DNA from: CAYMUR01 sp964393615
GTDB taxonomy: Bacteria; Planctomycetota; Planctomycetia; Pirellulales; Pirellulaceae
DNA: 64,000 nt
Reading direction: 5' to 3'
Assembly (NCBI GenBank): GCA_964393615.1
Contig: CAYMUR010000011.1
Location: forward strand, 1-64,000
The translations under genes and the position numbers were made by a program. The notes beneath the pieces are model-generated. The model was not told where the DNA came from. It saw only the letters and a list, made by a program, of their open reading frames with translations, and ran no database searches. Of the stretch, positions 32,556 to 41,255 are shown in pieces. The first letter of the stretch is position 1, and each line of letters starts with the position of its first letter.

Positions 32556-33976
32556 GAGTGTCTGAATTAGCTGTTTCCTGTTCTGGCGGAAGTCAAGTTT
32601 CAAATGGCCGTATTTTGGTTGTCGACGATCATGAGCAGTCTCGGCAATCGATGGCAGATATTTTGCAGCATGCTGGTTTTGAATTGGTGTGCTGCGCCAG
32701 TGCAGTAGAGGCGTTGGTTGTCTGTGAAAATAGTCAGGTGGATGTCATTATCTCGGATTTGCAAATGCCGGCGATGTCTGGTTTGGAGTTTCTGAAAGAA
32801 TTAGACAAGCGTTCCAACGATGTTCCTGTTATTTTGGTGACAGCATACGCTACGATTGCATCGGCTGTTGAGGCGATGCGATATAGTGCGTTTGATTACA
32901 TTGAAAAGCCGTTTGGTGCAGATCAATTGGAGTCGCTCGTGCTACGAGCTTTTCGGTCGAATATGTCTCAGCGGTCGATTAGGGCAGTGCCCGCTACATC
33001 GGAGAGCGTATCTATGCTCGGTTCGGGGCCGGCTATGACGGTACTTCGCGAGCGAATTTTACAGGTGGCGCCCACGCAGGAGACTGTTTTAATTACCGGT
33101 GAAAGTGGTACAGGAAAAGAGCTTGTTGCGCGTAGTCTTCATGCTTGTGGCCGACGGGCGAAAAATGCGCTTGTCAGTTTGAATTGCCCGGCCCTTTCTT
33201 CCCATCTGATGGAAAGTGAGTTGTTTGGGCACGAGCGTGGTGCTTTTACCAGTGCGGATGCACCACGTGTCGGGCGTTTTGAACTTGCTGACAAGGGAAC
33301 CATTTTTTTGGATGAAGTTACTGAAATGGAGTTGTCGCTACAAGCAAAGTTGTTGCGGGTATTACAGGAGCGGTCATTTGAACGTGTAGGGTCGAGTTCC
33401 ACTCGAAATGTGGACGTGCGAGTCATCGCATCGACAAACCGGGACTTGCAGCAAGAGGTTTCGGTGGGAAGATTTCGTGAGGACCTTTATTACCGGTTGG
33501 CAGTTGTCCCGCTGTATGTCCCGGCATTACGTGAGCGGCGTGAAGATATTGACGAATTGGCTGAGTATTTTGTTGCGCAGACATCGGGACGCTTGGAGCG
33601 TGAGCCACAGGTGTTGGACAGTAGTGCGAAACAATTGTTGCAAGAGTATGATTGGCCGGGAAATGTGCGTGAACTTGAAAATCTTATGACGCGAGTAGGT
33701 GTTCTCAGTGAATCGTCGGTGATTCACGTGGAGCATTTACGGCCATGGTTGATTCGACCAGATCGGGGAGCAGCAGAAAAAGCGCAAGACAACCAAGTTC
33801 CAATTGGCTTGAGTTTGGAGGAAATGGAACGAAAGATGATCGTCTCCACTTTGGATCATTTTGCGGGCCACCGCGCTAAGACAGCCAAGGCTTTGGGGAT
33901 TGGGGTGAGAACGCTGTCTGGGAAACTGAGGGCTTACGGCTACGCGCCACGTGCCAAGAAATTGGCCGCCGCTTAA
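32552..33976 (+). CDS. NtrC-family sigma-54 response regulator of the flagellar cluster (FlgR/FlrC-like)
   Basis: 474 residues. The receiver domain (~20-130) has Asp25/Asp26, phospho-acceptor Asp69 and Lys119. The AAA+ domain has Walker A GESGTGKE (183-190) and Walker B IFLDE. A C-terminal Fis-type helix-turn-helix is present (AKALGIGVRTLSGKLRAYGY). The sigma-54 contact loop reads GAFTSA (230-235) instead of GAFTGA. ATG 32552 overlaps the kinase stop, so the longer frame opening at 32333 is not used. A near-perfect sigma-54 promoter follows about 180 bp downstream, ahead of flgB, and is its obvious target. Confidence 0.9.
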   Translation: MRVSELAVSCSGGSQVSNGRILVVDDHEQSRQSMADILQHAGFELVCCASAVEALVVCENSQVDVIISDLQMPAMSGLEFLKELDKRSNDVPVILVTAYATIASAVEAMRYSAFDYIEKPFGADQLESLVLRAFRSNMSQRSIRAVPATSESVSMLGSGPAMTVLRERILQVAPTQETVLITGESGTGKELVARSLHACGRRAKNALVSLNCPALSSHLMESELFGHERGAFTSADAPRVGRFELADKGTIFLDEVTEMELSLQAKLLRVLQERSFERVGSSSTRNVDVRVIASTNRDLQQEVSVGRFREDLYYRLAVVPLYVPALRERREDIDELAEYFVAQTSGRLEREPQVLDSSAKQLLQEYDWPGNVRELENLMTRVGVLSESSVIHVEHLRPWLIRPDRGAAEKAQDNQVPIGLSLEEMERKMIVSTLDHFAGHRAKTAKALGIGVRTLSGKLRAYGYAPRAKKLAAA

Positions 33977-33992
33977 TGCAAGAAGGTTACAC

Positions 33993-34133
33993 ATGGCGCA
34001 TAAATTGCCGCACAACATGAAATTCTTGCCGGTTGAAGAGCGTCCCCGGGGCGTGTACTGGAAAGGCCTTCGCCCGGCAGTCGTGATCGAAAGCAGTGAT
34101 ATCAGCAAGGTAGGTGGGCAGGGTGTGGAATAA
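33993..34133 (+). CDS. Putative 46-residue protein between the regulator and flgB
   Basis: A small ORF starting at ATG 33993 with AGAAGG at 33981-33986 (6-base spacing), so initiation is plausible. It is basic in its first half (MAHKLPHNMKFLPVEERPRG) with no membrane helix. It ends 20 bp before the sigma-54 promoter and would be expressed with the kinase/regulator genes rather than with flgB. No family recognised; it could be a chance ORF. Confidence 0.4.
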   Translation: MAHKLPHNMKFLPVEERPRGVYWKGLRPAVVIESSDISKVGGQGVE

Positions 34134-34153
34134 AATTTGATGTCTGCAGGGAG

Positions 34154-34170
34154 TTGGCACGTCAGTTGCT
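34154..34170 (+). promoter_or_regulatory. Sigma-54 promoter of the flgB operon
   Basis: TTGGCACGTCAGTTGCT matches the sigma-54 consensus YTGGCACG-N4-TTGCW at every defined position, with GG (34156-34157) and GC (34168-34169) separated by exactly 10 bases. Transcription would begin near 34181, giving a leader of about 11 bases that holds the AGAGG ribosome site of flgB at 34192. The activator gene lies just upstream. Confidence 0.88.
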
Positions 34171-34191
34171 TTGACGGAGTAGAGGTAGAGG

Positions 34192-34605
34192 ATGATTACT
34201 TCACTGATTAGCGGTACGAATATTCCGGTCCTTGAGAACGTCATTAGTTTTGCTCAGGCGCGTCACCAGGTTTTGGCGGGTAATATCGCCAATTTGGACA
34301 CACCGGGTTACCGTGTCCGTGATTTGTCGGTGGAGAACTTTCAACAGCGGCTAAAAGAGGTGATTGAAAGTGGTCAGGATGGGGCTCGTTCGATCACCCC
34401 GGGTGTGGTTACGAATCATGCCGATGATGCGCTGCGACACGTGAAGGATTCGATGAAAACGATATTGTTCCATGATGGTAGTAATGTTGGCCTGGAACAG
34501 CAGGTTAGTGAGTTGTCGAAAAATCAGCTGATGCACAATATGGCAATTGCTGTCATGACCCGTCAGTTTCAGTTGTTGGAAACCGTTATTAGTGAACGAG
34601 TGTAG
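34192..34605 (+). CDS. flgB: Flagellar proximal rod protein FlgB
   Basis: A 137-residue rod protein. The N-terminal helix carries the axial-family motif (ARHQVLAGNIANLDTPGYRVRD). The C-terminal helix (NMAIAVMTRQFQLLETVISERV) is the other half of the rod-protein coiled coil. FlgB forms the proximal rod on the MS ring/FliE base. It is the first gene after the sigma-54 promoter and is followed by flgC and fliE, the canonical order. Confidence 0.95.
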   Translation: MITSLISGTNIPVLENVISFAQARHQVLAGNIANLDTPGYRVRDLSVENFQQRLKEVIESGQDGARSITPGVVTNHADDALRHVKDSMKTILFHDGSNVGLEQQVSELSKNQLMHNMAIAVMTRQFQLLETVISERV

Positions 34606-34693
34606 GCGTTGGAATTACCGGGAGTTCATTTAATTGTTTGGCGAATGCGTTACTGTTTGTCTGTTTTGAATCAGCAAGCCAGGAGATTCGGTC

Positions 34694-35116
34694 ATGATTT
34701 CTGCACTCGATATTAGTACTAGTGCTTTGATCGCACAGCGGACGCGATTAAATGCCATTTCGAGTAACTTGGCAAATATGTCCACTGTGATTAACGAAGA
34801 TGGACAAGTGCGTCCTTATCAGCCAAGGTATGTCGAATTTCAGATAGACGAATCATTGAAAGTATCCGGTGAAGCGGTTGGTGTCAAAGTAAGTGGTGTG
34901 CACACGAGAGATGTTGAGCCAAATTACAAGTATGCTCCCAATCATCCATTGGCCATCAAGGCGGGGCCCCATGCTGGTCATGTCGCTTATCCTCGCATCA
35001 ATATGGTGGAGGAATATGTCAATGCGATGGAAGCGACTCGATCCTATGAGGCGAATATTGGTGTGATGGAAGTTACTAAAGATCTCGGCCAGCAAACGCT
35101 AAGAATCATTGCCTAA
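34694..35116 (+). CDS. flgC: Flagellar proximal rod protein FlgC
   Basis: 140 residues with the FlgC N-terminus (ALDISTSALIAQRTRLNAISSNLANMST) and the C-terminal helix typical of FlgC (PRINMVEEYVNAMEATRSYEANIGVMEVTKDL). It builds the proximal rod with FlgB and FlgF. AGGAG about 7 bases before ATG 34694 supports the start. Confidence 0.95.
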   Translation: MISALDISTSALIAQRTRLNAISSNLANMSTVINEDGQVRPYQPRYVEFQIDESLKVSGEAVGVKVSGVHTRDVEPNYKYAPNHPLAIKAGPHAGHVAYPRINMVEEYVNAMEATRSYEANIGVMEVTKDLGQQTLRIIA

Positions 35117-35164
35117 TCGTTCTTATTTCACTGTAAGGTTGTGACTTTAACGTCCTAGCAAACC

Positions 35165-35479
35165 ATGAATCCAATTTCCAGTATTAATGCTCCAGTCGCT
35201 TCGCCCCCTGTTGCGCCTTTGATGCCAGGCGGAAATGTGCGGGGTAGTAACTTGCCCGGGGCTGAGTTTAAGGACCTGTTGTTGGAAGGTCTTGATCAGG
35301 TTAACAAAGTGCAGAACGATGCGGACCAGGCCGTGCAGAGCATGTTTACCGGGGGCGACGCAGATCCGGCAGAAGTTCTTACGGCGGTACAGAAAGCTGA
35401 CATGGCATTTCGACTGATGATGCAGATTAGGAACAAATTAGTGGACGCATACCAGGAAATACAGAATATTCGTATTTAG
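35165..35479 (+). CDS. fliE: Flagellar hook-basal body protein FliE
   Basis: 104 residues, the usual FliE length. The C-terminal half shows the conserved pattern (FKDLLLEGLDQVNKVQNDADQAV, then VLTAVQKADMAFRLMMQIRNKLVDAYQEI). FliE joins the MS ring to the rod and is needed to open the export gate. It lies between flgC and fliF as expected. Confidence 0.95.
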   Translation: MNPISSINAPVASPPVAPLMPGGNVRGSNLPGAEFKDLLLEGLDQVNKVQNDADQAVQSMFTGGDADPAEVLTAVQKADMAFRLMMQIRNKLVDAYQEIQNIRI

Positions 35480-35556
35480 TACCGTTTTGGTGGTTTAACT
35501 AACGCGAAGTTAGGCTGCTTTTCGTATCGTTGTTACGGCCTGCCAGGAGTTCATGG

Positions 35557-37233
35557 ATGGACTTTTTGAGTAAGACTTCGATTCAGGTTACCGAATTGTT
35601 TCGCAGTATGTCACCTGGAGCTCGGGTTATTACGGGTTTGTTGCTGGTGATCGTCGTTGTTAGCCTGAGCTATTTGGTAATCTACCAGCCGACTTCACCA
35701 GATGAGTATCTGTTTGGTGCGAGACCGCTTACCAATGCAGAAATAGCGCGCGCCACGGTAGCCTTTTCCAAGGCGAATTTATCACACTGGGATGCTCAAG
35801 GAAATCGGTTATGTGTACCAAAAGGGCAGAAGCATTTCTATTTGGCGGCACTGGCTGAGAATGAAGCAATGCCCCGGGCGCCTTTCGACTTTGACCAGGA
35901 AGCTGTTCGAAGCAGCAATGTGTGGACCACGAAAGAACAGCATGCCCAGGGGGTCAAGATGGCTGCCGAGCGGGAATTGTCTTTGATTATTAGACACATG
36001 AGTGGTGTGGAGGACGCCATCGTAAAATACCAGGAAACGATGGAAGCCAGGTTTCCAAGAAATATAAAAAAGGTGACTGCAAGTGTTTCAGTTTGGCCCC
36101 AGGTCGGTTTTCATTTTGACGAAAATCATGTGGACAGTATTCGCCACGTTGTGGCCAATGGAATTGGCACCACGCCTAGTCTGGTCGAAGTGGTGGATAT
36201 GGAATCTGGGATAAGACAGTCGAATCATCAGAACGCGGGGTCGTCCCAGGCTGCCAGCCAATACCAAGTGGCGAAAAAAGAATTAGAAACATATTTTGCG
36301 CACAAGTCACTCGAAGCGCTGAATATGATTCCGGATGCCACCGTTGTTGTTAATGTTGAACTCGACAAGACTGTCGTGGAACGAACCTGGAGCAAGGTTC
36401 ACGACCCGCAAAAAGCAGTGACAGTTGCCAGCACGTCAACCACTGAAAATCAGGCGACGAATAATCGTTCAATCTCCGGTGAACCGGGGCTTGTTTCACA
36501 GCAAGGTCCGAATGCCGCAACGGCTGTTAATGATCGCGCCAAGGAGCGTGGGTCGACCACTTCGAAAACGGTGGAGACTACTACCAAGGCGTTGTCGGAC
36601 GAATACGTGGAGCAGGTCAAGGCGGGGTTAATTCCTGTCAGTGCTACGGTGGCCGTTTCTATTCCTAAAAGTTACTACCGGAAAGTGTGGCAACAACAGA
36701 ATCCTCCACCGGCCGGTCAGAAACCTGAGTTACCGGATGAAAATACGATTAATCAATTTGCCGAAAGTATTAACAACGAGATTAGATCGCACGTTGCCCA
36801 TGTCCTGCCGTTCGTTCCAGATGACGGGACTAAAGTGGAGCCGATAAGTGTATTGGCATTTGAGAAACTAGCGGTACCGGAGCCCGAGCGCCCACCGCTT
36901 ACCGCAACGGCTGCGTCCTGGTTAAGCCAGAATTGGAGTACCACCGGAATGCTGGCTTTGGGGCTGTTTAGTCTGATCATGCTGAGAGGAATGATTCGTT
37001 CATTGCCGCGGCCAATCGAGCCCGATGTTCAATCCACGCAGGCATCTTTGGAATCAAGAGAACAGGGAATGGAGCACACGCAAGAGGCCGGTGATGAGAG
37101 TGAAGGTGATGAGCGTGTTTTGCAAAGTTCAATGCGGGAATCTGGGTTGCGCGAAGAATTGGCTGACATGGTACGAGAGAATCCGGATGCGGCTGCCAAA
37201 GTGGTCAGTTCATGGATTGAAAATGCTGCCTAA
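35557..37233 (+). CDS. fliF: Flagellar MS-ring protein FliF
   Basis: 558 residues. Two membrane helices (VITGLLLVIVVVSLSYLVIY near the N-terminus and TGMLALGLFSLIMLRGMI near the C-terminus) flank the periplasmic ring-building domains. The C-terminal tail (LADMVRENPDAAAKVVSSWIEN) is the conserved FliG-binding motif. ATG 35557 (MDFLSK) has CCAGGAG 8 bases upstream; the frame opening at 35530 would add nine implausible residues. The ring anchors the rod, the switch and the export gate. Confidence 0.93.
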   Translation: MDFLSKTSIQVTELFRSMSPGARVITGLLLVIVVVSLSYLVIYQPTSPDEYLFGARPLTNAEIARATVAFSKANLSHWDAQGNRLCVPKGQKHFYLAALAENEAMPRAPFDFDQEAVRSSNVWTTKEQHAQGVKMAAERELSLIIRHMSGVEDAIVKYQETMEARFPRNIKKVTASVSVWPQVGFHFDENHVDSIRHVVANGIGTTPSLVEVVDMESGIRQSNHQNAGSSQAASQYQVAKKELETYFAHKSLEALNMIPDATVVVNVELDKTVVERTWSKVHDPQKAVTVASTSTTENQATNNRSISGEPGLVSQQGPNAATAVNDRAKERGSTTSKTVETTTKALSDEYVEQVKAGLIPVSATVAVSIPKSYYRKVWQQQNPPPAGQKPELPDENTINQFAESINNEIRSHVAHVLPFVPDDGTKVEPISVLAFEKLAVPEPERPPLTATAASWLSQNWSTTGMLALGLFSLIMLRGMIRSLPRPIEPDVQSTQASLESREQGMEHTQEAGDESEGDERVLQSSMRESGLREELADMVRENPDAAAKVVSSWIENAA

Positions 37234-37363
37234 GGATGGGAGGGATAAGGGGGAGGACGGATGTACGTTTAGATTCTGTGTATTCAGCTTGTCGCGTGAT
37301 GCAAAGCAATCGTGTTTTCGATAAAAAGTTAACTGATTTGATACGGAGTTTTAAGGCGGAGTG

Positions 37364-38479
37364 ATGGACGAAAAAAAATTACGCAAAGCTGCTGTGTTGG
37401 TATCGAATTTAGACCGTGATACAGCTGCTCAAATACTTAGGCAACTTCGACCGAGTCAGGCAGCCCGAGTTCGCATGGCAGCAGATCAGCTGCCGGAGGT
37501 ATCTGAGATAGAGAGGCAAACTGTTCTCAAGGAATTTTTGCAAAAAGGGACCGCTGCGCCGTCCGACGTGCCTGTGGGTGTAGAATTAGACGGATCCCTG
37601 GTTCAAAAATTACAAAAGGCCGTTTCGGATGAGAGTGCCATTTCTGGAGAGAAACAAAAGGTTGTTGCTAGTGTGGCGGAGGATGAATTCGAAGTATTGC
37701 ACCACGCAGATGGTGCCGCCCTAGCTCCGTTATTGGCAGGTGAACACCCGCAGACAATTGCTGTGGTGCTGTCCAGGCTTCCTGTTGACTCTGCTGCGGA
37801 AGTGTTATTACGTCTTCACCCACAGCTCCAGGCGACTGTTGCGAAACGTCTATTGGATTTGGATGAGACCGATGTGGAGATACTGCAGGAAATCGAGAAG
37901 GAGCTTGAAACGACATTGCAAAAAAGTCTTCGGTCGGCCCGCCGACGGCATGCCGGTGTCCAGGCATTGCAAAAAATAATTCATGCAGCACCTGCGGTTG
38001 ATCAAGATCGGTTGATTTCAAATTTCAAAAAGTTTGATTTGTCGTTGAACGACACTCCGGACGCAGATGGTGACAAACCTTCGGCTGTTGAACACTTTCA
38101 TGTTTCATCCAGTCATCCAAAAAGTGGGAAACCTGGTTTTTCTCTCGACCTGTCTGCTCTCGAGCCATCTGGTCCGTCCGAAGCTCCACAGCCGGGCACA
38201 GAAAGGATACGCCACTGGGAGTTTTCCCAGGTTACAGAGTTAGCGGACGATGCGCTTTATCGCGTGCTAAAAGAGATAGGCCCGGAGGTTGCGAGGTTGG
38301 CATTAATTGGCGCGAATCAATCCTTCATTGACCGAGTGTTGTCCCAGTTGCCCCACTCAAAGGCCGAACGTTTGCAACAACAACTCATTGAAATACCCCC
38401 AACTCATTTGCGCGACGTTGAATTGGCGCAAAAACAAATGGCATCTGTTGCCGCACACGTTTCCCAATCTGCTGTTTAA
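37364..38479 (+). CDS. fliG: Flagellar motor switch protein FliG
   Basis: 371 residues, somewhat longer than the usual ~335. The N-terminal domain binds FliF; the middle domain contains the conserved EHPQTIAVVLSRLP (EHPQ-type motif) and the C-terminal torque domain includes LADDALYRVLKEIGPEVARLALIGA. Between them is a long polar linker rich in Pro, Ser and Asp (~225-280). FliG couples stator ion flow to rotation. ATG 37364 has AAGGCGGA at 37353-37360; a GTG directly before it would add one residue. Confidence 0.92.
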   Translation: MDEKKLRKAAVLVSNLDRDTAAQILRQLRPSQAARVRMAADQLPEVSEIERQTVLKEFLQKGTAAPSDVPVGVELDGSLVQKLQKAVSDESAISGEKQKVVASVAEDEFEVLHHADGAALAPLLAGEHPQTIAVVLSRLPVDSAAEVLLRLHPQLQATVAKRLLDLDETDVEILQEIEKELETTLQKSLRSARRRHAGVQALQKIIHAAPAVDQDRLISNFKKFDLSLNDTPDADGDKPSAVEHFHVSSSHPKSGKPGFSLDLSALEPSGPSEAPQPGTERIRHWEFSQVTELADDALYRVLKEIGPEVARLALIGANQSFIDRVLSQLPHSKAERLQQQLIEIPPTHLRDVELAQKQMASVAAHVSQSAV

Positions 38480-38520
38480 GGGGATGTTTGCGAAATAAAC
38501 TGTCGGAGACCTTAAATCGT

Positions 38521-39189
38521 ATGGCTACGATTATCAAATCTGGACGTGATATTGAAACAGGGCGTGACGTACGGGCCGTCGAGTTCAATCTGGTGGATAT
38601 GTCGGACCAAGCCGAAAAATATTTGGACGACGTTCGGCAGCAAGCGGCTGAATTGGTCGCCATGGCAAATCGCGAAGCCGAGGAAATTCGTCAGCGCGCA
38701 GAAACTGCAGGCCGTGAAGCAGCGATGCGAGAAGTTGAAAAGCACATACAACAACAAATCTCACAACAACTGAGGACGGTTTTTCCTGCAATTGGGCAAA
38801 TGGTCGAAACGTTTGAAAAGTCGCAGCACGCGTGGTTTGCACAGTGGGAGTCAGGTGTTGTTAAGTTGGCGACAGCCATTGCTGCCCGTGTAATTCGCCG
38901 CGAGGTGAGACAGGAACCGAAAATTACTCTCGATTGGGTCACTGAGTCCTTGCAAATGATTGCCAGTCAACGCCGAATGACAGTACGCCTTCATCCGGAA
39001 GACTATGCTGCGTTACGCAATGAGGTAAAAACACTGGCAACTCGTTTGCGAGGGTTAGCGCCTACAGAAATCATTGCCGATGCAAATATTGAACGTGGAG
39101 GATGTCGTGCCGACACAGAATCGGGGACGATCGATCATCAGATTGAGTCTCAGTTAAATCGGATTGAAGAAGAGATACTTGGAACGTGA
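38521..39189 (+). CDS. fliH: Flagellar export ATPase regulator FliH
   Basis: About 222 residues: an N-terminal segment, a long coiled coil rich in Gln, Glu and Arg (~40-110) and a conserved C-terminal domain (VVKLATAIAARVIRREVRQEP, then TVRLHPEDYAAL). FliH dimers hold FliI and link it to the C-ring. The start is uncertain: ATG 38521 has GGAG 12 bases upstream; TTG 38488, close to an AAGGGGA, would add 11 residues. Gene order fliG-fliH-fliI is canonical. Confidence 0.88.
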   Translation: MATIIKSGRDIETGRDVRAVEFNLVDMSDQAEKYLDDVRQQAAELVAMANREAEEIRQRAETAGREAAMREVEKHIQQQISQQLRTVFPAIGQMVETFEKSQHAWFAQWESGVVKLATAIAARVIRREVRQEPKITLDWVTESLQMIASQRRMTVRLHPEDYAALRNEVKTLATRLRGLAPTEIIADANIERGGCRADTESGTIDHQIESQLNRIEEEILGT

Positions 39190-39397
39190 TACATACAATG
39201 CAGAGAAAATTTCTAGGATGAGTCTAAAGAATCGTTTGAAAATGGTAAAAGCGAGGTCGGCCTTCACGTGGTGCCAGCAGCATGTTTTTGCAAGGAGACC
39301 ATCTGTGACTGGGTAGGGTTCACAGGTGGCGTCGACAATTTGTTTCAGGTCAAGGCCGGTGCCGAATCGTGTGTGTCTGTAGATTTCGTGGAATGAA

Positions 39398-40759
39398 ATG
39401 CAACAATTAATAGATCAGATTACGAATACCAACACCTGTGATATTTCAGGTAGCGTCGTTCGTACCGAAGGGATGGCAACGGAGGTTGCTGATTTTCCGG
39501 TACCGATTGGTTCGTTGGTTGAAATTCAGGCAGCGGGGGACAAGCCTGTTCGGGGAGAGGTAATCGGGTTTCGCGACCGTTTTACGGTGATTTACCCGTT
39601 TCGTCACCTATCTGGCGTTCGTTCAGGTAGTCGGGCCAGGTTAGTGCAGACGTCGCGGTACTTGTCGGTTGGGACGAAGCTGCTTGGGCGTGTTATTAAT
39701 GCGCACGGAAAATGTATCGATGGGTTTCCGCAACCGGTGACGCAAGGTCGCATACGACGGGTGCAGTGTTCTCCGGGAGCAATGGAACGACCGGCCGTTG
39801 ATACAGCGCTTGCTACTGGGGTAAGAGCGATTGATAGTTTATTGACATGTGGTCGTGGTGGACGGATTGGTATTTTTTCAGGGGCTGGTGTAGGCAAAAG
39901 TGTTCTACTGGGAATGATGTCTCGCTATACCGATGCGGATGTCATAGTCCTTGGTTTAGTGGGCGAGCGAGGACGAGAAGTTAAGGAATTTATGACGAGG
40001 GACCTCGGACCGGAGGGACTGAAGAAAAGCGTGATCGTAGTCGCGACAAGTGATGAGCCGGCAATCGTAAGGATGCATGCCGCCCAGACAGCAACTGCTG
40101 TGGCGGAGTATTTTCGCGACTGCGGCAAAAAGGTAATGCTCGTCATTGATTCGATCACGCGGTTTGCCATGGCACAGCGAGAAATCGGTTTGGCTGCCGG
40201 AGAACCACCGGCGACACGCGGGTATCCGCCGAGTACTTTTTCATTGTTACCGCAATTGTTGGAGCGCGCCGGAAATAATTCGACAGGCAGTATCACTGGA
40301 TTCTATTCGGTATTGGTGGAGGGCGATGATTTGAGCGAGCCCGTTAGTGATGCGGTTCGTGGGTTGCTGGATGGACACATTGTGCTATCCCGAGATCTCG
40401 CGAATCAAGCACATTTCCCTGCGATCGATGTTTTAGAAAGTCTCAGTCGTTTGATGCCGCAGGTGGTGCCTTCGGATCAGCTGTCAGCTGCCGCGACGGT
40501 CCGAAATATTTTGGCGGCATACCGCGAAAATGAGGATCTCATTTCAATCGGAGCCTATCGGGCAGGGAGTAATCGACGTGTGGACGTCGCCATCGCAATG
40601 CGTGAAGCGATTCATCGTTTTTTGCGACAATCGCCAGAAGATCGTTGTGACATGGTTGCTGCACGGGACATGCTGTCGGCGATTGGCCGCAAATGTCAAG
40701 AACAATTAAGCGTTTCAAAACCATCCGCAGCGGTTGACGTTGCAGCGACGTCTCCGTGA
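39398..40759 (+). CDS. fliI: Flagellar export ATPase FliI
   Basis: A 453-residue ATPase of the FliI/SctN family, related to F1-beta. Walker A GIFSGAGVGKS (~158-168), the conserved GLVGERGREVKEF, Walker B VMLVIDSITRFAMAQREIGLAAGEPPATRGYPPS and the C-terminal helical domain are all present. It energises loading of export substrates at the gate. A 208-bp gap separates it from fliH; that gap has no convincing promoter. Confidence 0.96.
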   Translation: MQQLIDQITNTNTCDISGSVVRTEGMATEVADFPVPIGSLVEIQAAGDKPVRGEVIGFRDRFTVIYPFRHLSGVRSGSRARLVQTSRYLSVGTKLLGRVINAHGKCIDGFPQPVTQGRIRRVQCSPGAMERPAVDTALATGVRAIDSLLTCGRGGRIGIFSGAGVGKSVLLGMMSRYTDADVIVLGLVGERGREVKEFMTRDLGPEGLKKSVIVVATSDEPAIVRMHAAQTATAVAEYFRDCGKKVMLVIDSITRFAMAQREIGLAAGEPPATRGYPPSTFSLLPQLLERAGNNSTGSITGFYSVLVEGDDLSEPVSDAVRGLLDGHIVLSRDLANQAHFPAIDVLESLSRLMPQVVPSDQLSAAATVRNILAAYRENEDLISIGAYRAGSNRRVDVAIAMREAIHRFLRQSPEDRCDMVAARDMLSAIGRKCQEQLSVSKPSAAVDVAATSP

Positions 40760-40787
40760 TGTACAGAAAAAAGATTGTAAACAGGAC

Positions 40788-41255
40788 ATGCCTGATTTTC
40801 ATTTCCGCCTGGATGCCGTCATGAAATTGCGTGAACACGTACGTGAAGAGCGACTCGAAGAATTGGGAAATGCATTTGAGGCGGAAAGGTTGCTTCTGGA
40901 TAAAATCAGCAACATTACTTGTGAGCTGGAAGATATACGGAGGGTTCTCCAGGGATCGTCGAATCGAGGGCAGATCGACATGGACAAATTGTTATCTGTA
41001 CGACGGTATGAATTTCAGTTGATGTCGCAAAAACGTGAACTTGAGAAGCACATACAGGAAATAGAAACAGAGATTGAACGACGTCGTACTGCCGTTGTCA
41101 TGGCGGATCGAGAGGTGCGTGTACTGGAGAAAATTAGTGAAAAGCGGCAGGCAGAATTCGATGCCAACCAACAACGTCATGAAAATAAAATACTCGATGA
41201 ATTTGTGTCTGGACGGCGTGATCCTCAGGAAGATGTTTCACTATGGGTAAATTGA
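40788..41255 (+). CDS. fliJ: Flagellar export stalk/chaperone protein FliJ
   Basis: 155 residues, nearly all coiled coil, starting MPDFHFRLDAVMKLRE, the typical FliJ N-terminal pattern (FxFRLdxvLklRe). FliJ sits in the pore of the FliI hexamer and contacts FlhA. ATG 40788 is preferred; the frame upstream overlaps fliI. Its 3' end overlaps the next gene by 13 bases. Confidence 0.88.
   Translation: MPDFHFRLDAVMKLREHVREERLEELGNAFEAERLLLDKISNITCELEDIRRVLQGSSNRGQIDMDKLLSVRRYEFQLMSQKRELEKHIQEIETEIERRRTAVVMADREVRVLEKISEKRQAEFDANQQRHENKILDEFVSGRRDPQEDVSLWVN

Noticed and set aside
39218..39316. ~32-residue ORF in the fliH-fliI gap
   Set aside because: Very short and without a convincing ribosome site or conserved pattern.
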